Assembly (NCBI RefSeq): GCF_000764305.2
Contig: NW_025945849.1
Coordinates: 62,001 to 126,000, forward strand
DNA: 64,000 nt
Origin: Hyalella azteca
Taxonomy: Eukaryota > Arthropoda > Malacostraca > Amphipoda > Hyalellidae
Reading direction: 5' to 3'
In this document: piece by piece, positions 24,301-35,559 of the stretch
Layout of the letters: each line of letters begins with the position of its first letter
Position numbering within the stretch: the first letter of the stretch is position 1
Program-made: the position numbers and the translations under genes
The notes under the pieces: generated by a model
The model's input: the letters and a program-made list of their open reading frames with translations, nothing else
The model's database searches: none
What the model was told of the DNA's origin: nothing

Positions 24301-27079
24301 TCTTGGTACTCTGAACTTTAACCACGAGGCCACCCTGCCTCTAAAATTTGTTCATTTGTCAAAGTACGTATTTGTTCATTTGTCAACTTGCCATACGACG
24401 TTTTTCCAGACGTTTATGTCACCTCCGGCTGAGCAAATTATGACTGGCTAGTTTGGGCCAGTAGGCGATGACTGGCTAGTTTGGGCCAGTAGGTGAAGAC
24501 TGGCTAGTTTTGGCCAGTAGGTGATGACTGGCTAGTGTGGGCAATAATTCTGATTTGTTCAAAATATGTACTCGTTCTTAGCGTTTGATACTTGCGTACT
24601 GCGCGGCGCGCGCTTCCATCGAAGAACCCAGCATATATTTTTGTAGGAATAGACTCTTTCCTCCGGCGGCGTGATAAACTGTAAACAAAATGCAAACGGT
24701 CCCTTTTATACGCTGTATATTTTGAAATTGATTTTGTTATGTGCTATATCAAGCTTACATGTCACTTATTTTTTTGCAGGTTGTACTGGTGTACAACTTG
24801 GCGACGTACTGAGGCTTGACCAAGGTCTCGTACCAACAAATAAATGCACTCGCCGATCAGTACGCAGGGCAAGACCTTGTCATCATCGGCTACCCTTGCA
24901 ACCAGTTCGGTAAGGTGAGTCAGCCGTCGTAACCGCCCAGGCAGCTCAGTCGAAATATTGTTGATTACCAGTTGATTTCGGTGAAATTACGATTTATTAA
25001 AGTTATTTTAACGTCAGAATCCTTGTTCGTTACGTTACTCACTGGTATAGCAGTAGGTTATGAATCATATGATGATCTACGCATATTATGTTGCTGCCGA
25101 TGTTATGGAGTATATAAATTTAGTAATTCTTAATAGCGTGAAGCGCAAGCAGCGAGTAATCTCAAGAAATTCTCGGTAGGTACTATTCGTGCGTGATAAA
25201 GCTGAAAACTAAATCTTTCACTGAATTATATGATAGCATACGCATTTTTCCCCAAGTTTCTCAATGTTTTTTTTTTACGGTTGCGCCAACCATAAATTGT
25301 AAGATAAACCAATACATCAATTTGTAAGATAAACTTTTATCATAGTATGGAAAATTAGATAAATTTCTAATAATGCTTTAGTAGAGTCAATGATTTGTAT
25401 TGATTTCTGAACCACGCGCAGCAAGAGCCCGGGGTGACTCCTGACGAGATCATGAACGGCATCCGCTACGTGAGACCGGGCGGGGGGTTCGAACCCAAGC
25501 TGGATAGAATATTCCAGAAGGTTGATGTGAATGGGGCGAACGAGATCCCCTTCTACACTTACCTAAAGGTGAGTCTATTAATTGTTATCGAAATGATTCA
25601 ATGAATAACAATAATTTGAAATAAGAAAGATGAAATTCATTAAGAAGTCGATTAGTTTGTTGCTTTAGGTGCCTCTAACGATAAGATGTAGGCTCTGTTG
25701 ACATTTTTTTCCTATGCCTACGTTAATGCATGGCTTTGTTCTACATCTGCCTCCTAGCACAGAATGTCGTTGGGATGTTGTTTTCATACCAGTAGAGCTA
25801 GGCATAGAGTTGTGATACTTTGGAATCACATTCGGGTGATTTTTTCTAAAGATGTAAAGTTATTATTTTTAACATCGGAAGGTTTTGAACGCTAATGCAA
25901 AACAATATTATATACATAATATGTAATAATTTTATTTCTAATATGGTATTCTGTCGTAAGTGTTAGTATGTACGGTATTCATTAAACATGATGCCGCTCA
26001 GGAGTCTTAAAAGCTTGATACATGATGCCAAACTGGACAACACGTTGATCATTGTGCAGCAATGTCAAACCCCTAAAACAGTAATTTCAGATGATACATT
26101 GATTTTTGCAATTACATAATTGATTTTTGCCATCACGTTTTATAAATTTGTACCCAACAGGCCGCCTGTGGAACAACCTACACTCAGTTTGAGAGCGGGC
26201 TGTTCTACTCCCCCTTGAGGGTGGGCGACATCAACTGGAATTTCGAGAAGTTCCTCATCGGCAGAGACGGCATGCCATACACCAGGTGATGATCTATACG
26301 CTTGCCCGGTGAATTAAATTGATAGATGAAATTCGTTTGTAAGGGTAGAATAGTTAGCTGGCAAAAAAAATTCGAAATGTTCCTCATCGGCAGAGACGGC
26401 ATGTCTCACATCGGCGATGCACGATGTAATTGCCTCGTGAAATAAATTTAACCAGAAAATTCCTGTAAGAAGATGCCAGGTCGTTATCAGAAAAAACATG
26501 AATTGTTGAGTACGAGTATATTAATTCCTAAATATTGCCTATCGATGTTCCCATACAAGTTATAGGCTCGGAAAACGTTAACTATACACTATAACGTTAC
26601 TCACTGGTATAACATTTAAGTAATGAATGATATGGTGATCCACGCATATTATGTTACTGCCGATGTTGTGGAGTATCTATCTTTAGTAATTCTTAATAGC
26701 GTGAAGCGCAAACAGCGAGTGATCTCAATAAATTCGCGGAACTATTCGTGCGTGATGAAGCTGAAAACAAAATCTTTCACCGAATAAGGTGACTGCATAC
26801 GCACTTAGCCACGTTTCTCAATTTTTTTTTTCAGTTACGCCAACCATAAATTTCAGCTGATAAACTCAATGAGCAATAAGAGTTAGAAAAAATGAAACTC
26901 ATCCATTTTCTGAATATAAAATTTTCGCTCGCAGGTATCACCCGTCTGCGGTGGACCCTGCCGACGTATCGCCTGACATCGACGTGCTGCTCGCCCAGCC
27001 GCCGCCTAAAAAGCAGGAATTCGAGCAGCAGACCCGCGAGGGCCCGAAGCGTAACTTTTTCTCGAATTTATTTAGCTAA
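18375..27079 (+). CDS. Secreted selenocysteine-containing glutathione peroxidase
   Basis: GPx reduces hydrogen peroxide and organic peroxides with thiols. Exons: 18375-18536, 24780-24914, 25422-25568, 26161-26285, 26935-27079. All introns are GT-AG and the phases sum to 237 aa. The N-terminus [17 protein letters not shown] is a signal peptide, so the product is extracellular (GPx3-like size and layout). Exon 2 reads [15 protein letters not shown], where TGA at 24810-24812 stands at residue 65, the active-site selenocysteine. The other catalytic residues are present: Gln96 in CNQFGKQEPG, and Trp174-Asn175 in INWNFEKF. The family block QEPG crosses the exon 2/3 junction. A SECIS lies in the 3'UTR. 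Conserved sequence continues after the TGA through three more exons, which rules out a nonsense pseudogene. The C-terminal ~20 residues are basic and unusual. Confidence 0.95.
20110..20370. repeat. 33-bp minisatellite in GPx intron 1
   Basis: Units of CATGCGGGGCATGTCTGTGT plus GGTTGCACCCAAC, interspersed with shorter 17-bp units. Because 33 is divisible by three, several frames on both strands stay open; these are artefacts. Confidence 0.92.
24080..24342 (-). mobile_element. tRNA-derived SINE with a LINE-type tail
   Basis: Read on the minus strand, the head has an A-box-like TGGCCTCGTGGTTAAAG (24332-24316) and a B-box GGGTTCGATCGC (24283-24272). A ~110-bp body follows, then a tail AAGATTCGGCGACAGGCC / TACGGCCTAATAAACGCTG ending in AT microsatellite. 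The tail matches the 3' end of the LINE family at 6805-6992. Confidence 0.65.
24430..24542. repeat. 28-bp minisatellite
   Basis: About four units of GACTGGCTAGTTTGGGCCAG plus TAGGYGAW, close to GPx exon 2. Confidence 0.88.
24810..24812 (+). other. In-frame TGA recoded as selenocysteine
   Basis: The TGA falls exactly at the GPx catalytic position (TY-U-GLT). The frame continues 172 codons to a TAA at 27077, and a SECIS lies downstream. Confidence 0.93.
25034..25305 (+). repeat. Intronic duplicate, copy 1 (GPx intron 2)
   Basis: Begins CGTTACTCACTGGTATA and runs to GCGCCAACCATAAATT. It matches 26597-26853 throughout at high identity, with shared blocks such as AATTCTTAATAGCGTGAAGC. Confidence 0.88.
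26360..26460 (+). pseudogene. Partial duplicate of GPx exon 4 in intron 4
   Basis: TTCGAAATGTTCCTCATCGG, then CAGAGACGGCATG at 26371-26403, repeats exon 4 at 26242-26274 (offset 129), and the similarity continues into the flanking intron. It would encode [11 protein letters not shown]. The exon 4 donor is not preserved, so it is a dead partial exon. Confidence 0.8.
26597..26853 (+). repeat. Intronic duplicate, copy 2 (GPx intron 4)
   Basis: Direct-orientation partner of 25034-25305, in intron 4 upstream of the last exon. Confidence 0.88.
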
Positions 27080-27087
27080 AAAATACT

Positions 27088-27093
27088 AATAAA
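27088..27093 (+). terminator. AATAAA polyadenylation hexamer upstream of the SECIS
   Basis: Exact AATAAA, nine bases after the GPx stop codon and about 65 nt before the SECIS quartet. No other exact AATAAA is visible on this strand over the next ~700 bp, so the site used for full-length mRNA is unknown. Confidence 0.35.
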
Positions 27094-27149
27094 AACAATG
27101 AAGGCCGCACGTTTGTGATGATTATGGACACTCCTGAAATTCCCGTCTT

Positions 27150-27210
27150 TTTTCACTTATGACGATGAAGTTGAAAACCTTGCGGTGGACTTCGTCTGAA
27201 TCTCTGTGAG
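27150..27210 (+). promoter_or_regulatory. SECIS element (type II) in the GPx 3'UTR
   Basis: ATGA at 27159-27162 opposes TGA at 27197-27199, forming the non-Watson-Crick quartet. Above it a stem pairs GATGAAGT (27164-27171) with ACTTCGTC (27189-27196), using one G-U pair. An unpaired AAAA at 27174-27177 is 11 nt from the quartet, the canonical distance. A small apical hairpin CC-TTGC-GG (27178-27185) makes it type II. Below the quartet TCAC (27153-27156) pairs with GTGA (27206-27209). Confidence 0.85.
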
Positions 27211-28770
27211 CATCGATCGTATTTGTGCATTTTTACGCCGGTCGCTTTCAGTACTTGATAAAGGACGGGAAAAGTAGGTGCGTGCCTTATTATTTACGAT
27301 AGTCGGCTATTCGAAAAAAAATTGTGAAAGGAAATATACCTATATAACAAATACACACCAAGTATTATTTCCTTACTACAGTCCGCAATATTGAAGTGTC
27401 TGAAACATTGACACTCGGAAAATGCGTATGCAACTCCAGCGGCGAAACGCAGTCCAAATAATGATTAAGAGTACACTCTCTGCAGCAAGATTTGCAAGGA
27501 AGTATTTAAAATAATTTTTTATGTAGATTCGTACATTTTGTAGAACATTTCGACCACTTAATGATTAGCATTCACCCGCGGTAGTTGATAGTATTAGATT
27601 TTGCTTGTTATCTTGTTATCTAACAGGCGTTTCATTAGAATGAGGCTTGACTAATGAAATGAAAGTATAGTTAGCAAGATTTAAATAATGGTTTCAAAAT
27701 ACAAATACAGTAAGATTCATAAATAATACCACAGCTAAAATATACACGCTTCTAAATATATACATAAGCTTTCAACATGTGCTTAGTAACTTAGACTCGT
27801 GTTACAAGTTGCATGGAGCGATCCTTTTCATAGCGTATAATACTTAACAAATTAGGCTGCACATCTACATTGGCATGGCATTTATAACTATAATCTTGAA
27901 AATTACAAAACAATTAATGTTTGAATGTGCCAAATAATCTAAAAGAATTATTGAAACAAAACATCATCATCGAGAAAGCCATATTTCCAGTTGCAGAATG
28001 CGGCTGGTCCGTTGTTTGACGTTGATATGAAAACGTATAAAACTTCAAATCATTATCCGGCAGGCGGAATGGTACGTTGAGATATCAACATAAGAGGACA
28101 AAATGTTGACAATCATTACCATGTCGATGTTTAAAAAGGTGCAGATCACATCAATATTTAATCATCTTGACCACCCAAGCTTCAATATGTAACTTATCTT
28201 GATTTGCCGAATTTGGCATAAAGAATCACATTCTCTACAGTGGATTTGTGTATAAAAACAACCGACCGAGCAAGCTTGCATTAAACTTAATTTGGTAATA
28301 TTCAAATTGGCTATGTCGAATACAGGCTGAGCATAAACCGGAATACTGAACTTACTGACTCTGGACTAGTGGTGACGACATGTAAATTTGTCGAGAACAG
28401 ACAAGAATTTTTGCAAATTTGTAATTAAGTTTGAGAAGTACATATAAGTACGAGTTTTAATTTTCAGGAAAAAGACTGATTAATTTCTGCTTTTGCGATT
28501 AAGCTTTGAACGATTAGCTGGAACTCGCATCGTACATTAATGTATAGTACAATATTATTTTAGAACCGAGCGGCAGTTTAGTTGTCCATAGTAACAAACA
28601 AATTGTAAAAAACACACGTATAAACTCAAGAGGCAAAAAACATGCATTTGCTTCATGCTACAGACGACATGTTACGTACAGAAACGTACATTCCTTCTGT
28701 CGTCATTCTGCTGAAGCAAAGTTGGCAAGTATATCAACTATGCGAAAAGTGATGAAGGAATGTAGTCAAT
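27211..28770. other. Convergent intergenic region between GPx and filzig
   Basis: AT-rich; no coding exon or transposon recognised. It must hold both 3' ends. Confidence 0.6.
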
Positions 28771-28772
28771 TT

Positions 28773-28945
28773 TTCAATTCCTTATGAATGTTATCCATTC
28801 ATAACTAAGAAAGCAGGGGTCGTCATCCATCATTAAATTTTTAATGAACGTTATCCACTAGTGAACGACCTTTAGTACCTATCCTGCGGTCATAATTCAT
28901 AATTAAATTCAAAATAAACGTTATGCGTTCATGACCTTAAGTATC
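28773..28945. repeat. ~66-bp degenerate tandem repeat spanning the filzig stop codon
   Basis: Three related units: CGTTATGCGTTCATGACC (the coding end), CGTTATCCACTAGTGAACGACC, and TGTTATCCATTCATAACT. The last filzig codons and stop form one unit; the other two lie in the 3'UTR. Confidence 0.65.
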
Positions 28946-31900
28946 CATGGCTTGTAATAAGACATGCGCATGTAAACGCCAGGCAGGTTGGGGTAGGCAC
29001 ACTTGATACCATGGGAGACAGTGCCCGCCAGCACCCAGCGCCCGTCCGGTCCGCGTACTGCCAGGGGACCGCCGCTGTCACCCTGCAGAGAACATGCACA
29101 GTTCAGAAAACTGTAAAAATAAAGTAAAATTCAACCAAGACAGTTCGAGTTTCACTCGTAAATTCCACAAAAAAGGTGAAATGGTTTTATTGCAGGGACA
29201 ACCGGCTACTAGAACGCCGTTTCGATCGTTTTTTTACCGTTTTTTTCGATCATGCACTACGTACTCGCATAAAAAGTAATTCGGTACTGATAGTGTAAGC
29301 AATGAATGCTCTCAATCAAGAAAATAAATAAAATTATTCCCTTTTTATTTCAGTCATTAGTTAACAAACGAAATTAATAAATCCTAGTTAAGTCACCTCG
29401 CAAGAATCTTTCACGCCAGACTTGAAACCCGCACACATGAACTCGGGTTTGATTTTCTTGCCGTGCCCCGCTTCACGGAACCAAGACTGGCACTCGTCGT
29501 TGGGGACGATGGGCAATCGAACCTCGTTGAGCTTCTTCGGCACATTTCCACCTATAAAATTAAAAACCTTGTTAGAGATTATGTACACTTAGCCGCAGTA
29601 TTACAAAAAATCAACTATATGCTTTATCAATTAATAATGGAAATTGAATATATTAAGTTTCGTTGGCATTCAAAGCAGTATGATTTATAACTAAATACGC
29701 ATTTGGTTCATTCCCTTCGAAATTTCGATCAGTGTTAAGGCAAGAAAAATTCATTTCCTCCTGCACGTCGTTGCTCTTACCATAGGATAGTCTTCCCCAG
29801 CCTGTGACGGTGCCGACTTGACCGACGTAGTCGTCGTCAGTCTCAGGCAGGCAGATTGGCAGGATGTGCTCGGCAAGCTTGACAGGTTTGTCAAGCTCGA
29901 GCAGAGCCAAGTCGTTGTCAAAGGTGCGCGCGATGTAGCCACGATGTACGACCACGCGCTTCACGTTGCGCTCCACGGCTGCCGCGGGTTCAAAGTCGCC
30001 AGAAAGATCAAAGTCGCCCAGAACCACAATTAAGGACGCCAGGAATCTGATAGTCAGGTCAAAATCTCTTGGCAAATGTTGTTGATAAAATACAAGTAAA
30101 TTGTAAAAAAGGAAGTCAGTAATTCACATAACGCTAAACCCTATTTCGAATCCTGGCTCTTTTATCTTCCCCTCTTGGCAAATGTTGTTGATCAAATATT
30201 AATCATTGTTAAAAAAAAGAAAATCATTCATTCACATAACACACGAACTTGTTCAAGTCCTAGCTCTCTAATCTTCTCAGAATACTCATATGTCAGAACG
30301 TTCAAAACACATAACTTTATGAATTATGATGAAATCAAAATTTCATCTGGATAAATCCCAGACCCTGGTCTACTATCATCACAACAAAGTTTTAATCAGA
30401 ACACGGCAGACCCCGGCTGGCAATGAGCTGCAGTGAGGACGTAGCGATCGTTGAGCAGCACTCCCCCGCATTTAATTTTAGTGAAGAGACCGAGCCACGT
30501 GGACTCCTTGACGAGCACCTGCCACGGCCACACCCCGAACGCCGCCTCCTCGCCGTTCACGATGCGACCGGTGCGCGACAGCGGCCGCACCCCGCAACCT
30601 GTAGTTATGCATTAATAATTTATGAAATTAAATCAGTTTTGAAACATAAAAAAAAAATAAAGTAAAAATTCCAGAAAGTTCAAGATTCAAACGCAAAATA
30701 ATAACAAAAAATTCGCAATATTTACTATAATTGAATATATAATTGAATATTTCCTGTACAATAGGAAACAGTAATTTTGGAAGAGGTCGCGAAATTTAAT
30801 TTCAGAAATTTCGGAAGGGGTCAAACTTTGAAAAGGGTCAGAAATTTTGTTTTGTACGAGCAATACAAACGCACCGCCTACTAGCGTAGACAGAGAACCT
30901 GCAACCTGATAACAGTTAATTAATGTTCATAACTGTCATTCGTATTTGTGATGTAAATGGAAAAGATTTATTCTGATTACTATGTCGATTTTTGCGATTT
31001 TTGTAGACGATAAGTGCAGTTGCGAATAAGGCTGCATTCGTTAATGACTCATTAAAGAGAATTTAGCAATGAAAAGAATCGTTAACGCACTGGCGGCAAT
31101 TTTTGGTAATACTTTATCAAACTTTACCATTTGTGAAACTAAATTGTGACAAGTCATCGAAATAAAACTATACATAATGTGAGCGACTCAAAACACAACA
31201 GTCTGAATTTAAAAGAAGTGAGCACTAGCGCGACTTACTCGTGCGCCAGTCCCAATTCTTGTACGTCGATGTAGAGAGTGTAGTGGTGGTAGGTGAAGTC
31301 GTGGTAGTAGATGTAGTTGTGGTAGTAGAGGTAGTTGTTGACGATGTAGAGCTTGGCGTTCTTGCCGGGATAGTGAAAGGAGTAGTGTATTTGGTGGTAG
31401 TTTTGACAGTAGTTGTTTTGATGGTCGTGGTGGCTTTTGTGGTACTAGGCTTGGTGGTTGTGGCCTTGGTGGTATTTGGCTTGGTGGTTGTGGCCTTGGT
31501 GGTTGTGGCCTTGGTGGTAGTTGGCTTGGTAGCTGCCTTGTTGGTAGTTGATTTGGTAGTTGACACTTCAGTTGTGGTTGAAGGCGTCGTCAACGAGGGA
31601 ACAGATGTGCCGAGTTCAGCGGAGTCTTTCATGGCGTTGACACTCATGTTGGCAAATGTAGCGATGGCGGCCATTGCTGCCCCCAAGTCTTCAACTGAAC
31701 CAACGTCTGAGCCATTTAACATCTGAAAAATTGATTAACATCAGAAGAAAATTTGCCGTTACAATGCCAAGCACCATATCGAACCTGGTGGAAGTCTAGT
31801 AGCTATTTCAAACTAGCGACTGTTTGGAAAAGATCCGGTCGAAGGACCTGTTCTTTGAACTCCTGTGAACAAGTTACGAAAAGTACAAGAATCGGCGACA

Positions 31901-34900
31901 GGCCCCATCAAGCCTACTCTTCAGCGCTGACATCACTATGATATGATAATTGACTTGATATATAAGCTTAAAATAAGTTTCATAGCACAAAACGCGTGCC
32001 ACAGCAGTCAAAAATGTGGAAATTTTGAGTATGACAAAATAATCGCATAATATTAATGTAATTGATGATTAATTAAGTTTTTTTACCTGTTGAATCAAAT
32101 CGAGATCAATTGGAGGAGCCATGGATGTGTTCGACATCATCAAAGAATTGAGTAAACTCTCAATGAACTCGTCAATGGGAGTGGTGCCCGAAATGCTGGC
32201 ATCAGTGGCGGCTTGGGGTTCATTCAGAGTATCAGTCGATGATGGCGTCGTTATGGTTGATGCGGTGGTGGTTGATAATGGTTTAGTTGTGGTTGATGGT
32301 TTACGAGTCGATGAAGATTTTTTAATTAAGGGTTTAGGAGTAATTGAGGTGAGGGAAATTACTTCACTTGAAAGTGTAGTTGTTGTTTTTATAACGGAGC
32401 TGTCCAGATCAATGGTGTTCTCTGCAACATCGATGTCCAGCGGAAGGATGGGGTACGTCGAAGTAGCCCACGTCTGTGTAGAACTCGGAATCGTCATGAG
32501 TGTTAAGGACTCATTTCTCCTCTTGACTTCCTCGTCAAGGAGGGCGCTAGACATACTCTCAATAATATCGTCTATCAATGCTTCTGCACTAACGTTATTT
32601 TTCTTGGAAGGCTTACTTGGCAACAACAAGCTAGGAACTTTCATTTTGATAACCGGTTGCTTCTCGACTGAACTCGATGAGAAGCTCGTGGGTCGGGGCC
32701 TTAGGCTAGGCTTAGAAGTTGTCCAAAAGAGTAGTGCATCGGTTGTATCATCTACTTCGAGTGAAGTCTTAGGAATGGGTTGAAGTGCGGGTTTTCTCAA
32801 AGGTTTCTGGGCGATTTCATTTTCATTTAGGTTATAAGAGTCAAGCCACGAAATTGTGGTTGGTGTTTCTGTTGTGGACTTCATCTCAGAAGAAGAAACT
32901 CGTTTGTTGGGCTTGGCCCTCACCAAGTAAGAAGAAGTGGAATCTTCAATTTCATTTTCATCCTGAAATTCTTCAGAATATGTTGACGTACTTGGTTGAT
33001 TACTACTGCCATCGAGCGATATTGGTGAAGTGGCATCGAAAGGAAGCTTGGGAACAGTCATAAACGCACTAATCCCAAAGTTATGTTTAGACACGGTTGG
33101 AAAACCCACTTTAATACTGGCTGACACTGAAGTTGGAGGCTTGAAACCCAATATTGGAGTCTGTGGCTCCAATGTCCATATAAGTAGTGGTTCAGGCGTT
33201 GAAGCTCCTGATGAATCGCTAGAACGGGAAGTAGTTTGGAAAATTTTCGCCCCAATATAGTTGTCAGTCTCCGTTTTATTATTTTCTGTCAAAGGTTCAG
33301 AAGCCGTAGGCTTATTCATGTCATTGGTGCTAATGTGAATAGTAGGCATGTTGGAAGTGTTCAAGCTAGACAAAACTTCTCCATTAAGAGCTAGTAAGGT
33401 GGTGGTGGATATAGGGGCATCTTTGGTGCGGTTCTTCTGCTGTTCGTTGAGAAGAGCTGAAGCAGGAATTTCTTTAGAATTAGTATCTAAAGGATCCGTC
33501 GATATGGATCCGGATGTATATAAAAGAACCGTATTGTTGGGTTTAGTTTTGGTAAGCAGCACGGAATTTTTTGCTGGGTAAGTGAATAGGGTTGGTGTCA
33601 TTTTCTGTGTCGATGGCTGTAGTTCTGAATGGTTTTCAATATCATGCGCTATCAAAGAGGAGTCTGTTTCTGTGGTGGAAGGGTTATTCATCACCAAGGG
33701 CTCATCGGCCGAAGACAAGTCGGAAAGTTTGCAGCAAACTCCAAACAAGAAGCCGTCCATGCAAGTGCCGATGAGATTCCCAGAGCGCTGGAGACACTCG
33801 AAGTTAAACATGCAGACGCCAGTGTCGCCTGAGCTGCTGCTGCACCGCGTTCGCTTGATGTCCAACTTTCTGGTGTGACCCAGCCACGGACTCTCTGAAA
33901 ACAAACGTATTATACATTAACACATCATCAGTAATTGACAATAATAGTAGACACTGACTACTCTTATTACGAACGGTTTGAACTTCCAACAGTGATTAAG
34001 TGTAATGATGTAACTAGTTTTTCTTGCGGTTTATCTTCTCCAACGCTCATGGAAGGCTCTGAAATTAGAAATATCGGTCACCATCAGAAATAGAATATAT
34101 CTAACCACGTAATAGGGAAGAAAATGATTATCGTAAGTAATAGCTTCAGCCCAGTAATATGAAACTTTAATATTAACATCAAAATTATAAGTTAGTGAAA
34201 AGAGGTGATATTGCCACAAATTGATAATTCAATACTTTCACTGTTAAATCGCTTTTAACTAAACCGGTGAGTCGCTTTGAAAGAACTTTCGTTTTCGTTA
34301 GAAATCGTCTAAGTTCCAAATAACGGTGCAGAATTTGAGCCCGGAGAAAGTAAAATATTTGCAGAAGCAGGTCGTCAAAAATAAGATTACAAGTACTGTA
34401 CCGGCAGAAGTTGTTCTGGGGTACTGGATGCGCCAGCTTTCCAATGCGCAATGGACTTGTGCATCGAGTTCTGAATAAACGTGTAAGACACACACTTTGC
34501 AGTGACTTGGTGCTTCTTGCTGCCATTCTTCAATTAACAGCAAAAGCGGTCGCGGAATCCCCTTAAGTGCAATTTCACCTAAACACTACGAGCTGCAAAT
34601 TTAATTGAAGAATCATTGCAAACAAAATTATCGTTAACTGCATTAATGTTACAAATTGGGCAAACGTTCAGCGGAATAAATTTCAGTAAAAGAAATATAA
34701 CGTGCTCATTTTCGACATTACTTTTTCGAACCGCACACTTTCTAATGCGACTACAATTAATACTACAGCATATGTGATATTAACGCTAATATATGAGATT
34801 CTGATACTCGCTTTCGAAACCATGCGTATAACATACTGTTCTACGACATCTCAATGAGAAAACTTTTGCCTTCATAACACTAACGTCTAATTTGCGGCGT

Positions 34901-35520
34901 AATTCCATCAAATTAGAAAAAAGACTCACAAAAAATAGATCGTGCAAAGCGCACGACTCTCTTAGAATATTTTATCCATAAGAAAATATTAACCCGAGAA
35001 TTCGTTGTGTATTTTTCTTCTTCTTCTTCACAGTCTTTCACTCTACTCTTTAAATGAAAGCAATAAAAATTTTATTTCAATTAAATATATTATCAAAAAA
35101 TCTCCAAAACATTTTAATGTAATAATTAATTAAAAGCTGCTGCAAAAAGTCAGTCAGGGTGATAACGATTAAAAAAATCCCTCATACTGAGTGAAATGAT
35201 GGTTTAACTTTTACGAACTAGAAACTAAAGCATCACGGAAAAATTTAAGCAAACCATTATAAAGAAAGAGTCGTGAAATAATATCTAGACCCACATAGAT
35301 CGCAGAGAAGTCCAGTCTTGATTGTCATTTTTGTACATGTTGATGGGACACGTGATTTCCGAGAATTGCTTTAAAAGTCGTCAGATACGTGAAAAGACTA
35401 ATTCGTCAGGTACGCGAGAAGACTACCTCACCAAGTACGTGAGAACATTACCACGAAAGTAGTGCACTAAAATTCGTCAGGTACGTGAGCATACTATCAC
35501 AAAAGAGGCGCTGAGCTACC

Positions 35521-35559
<39 letters not shown>

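Larger units (their letters stand above)
18537..24779 (+). other. GPx intron 1 (6.2 kb)
   Basis: Bounded by AAG|GTGAGA and TTTTTTGCAG|G. It holds the 33-bp minisatellite at 20110-20370, a degenerate short tandem array near 22000-22215, a GT-rich stretch at 23400-23660, a SINE at 24080-24342 and a 28-bp minisatellite at 24430-24542. Its small ORFs show no family resemblance. Confidence 0.85.

Noticed and set aside
24810..24812. TGA in GPx exon 2 as a nonsense mutation
   Set aside because: It stands at the known Sec position, downstream exons are intact, and a SECIS is present.
31241..31726. Val-rich plus-strand ORF
   Set aside because: Antisense shadow of the filzig Thr-rich exon.
32121..33878. 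Several plus-strand ORFs
   Set aside because: Antisense shadows of the large filzig exon.
34185..34543. Minus-strand [15 protein letters not shown] as an alternative filzig first exon
   Set aside because: The donor is weak and there is no signal peptide; the exon at 41843-41726 has a matching phase and a leader.
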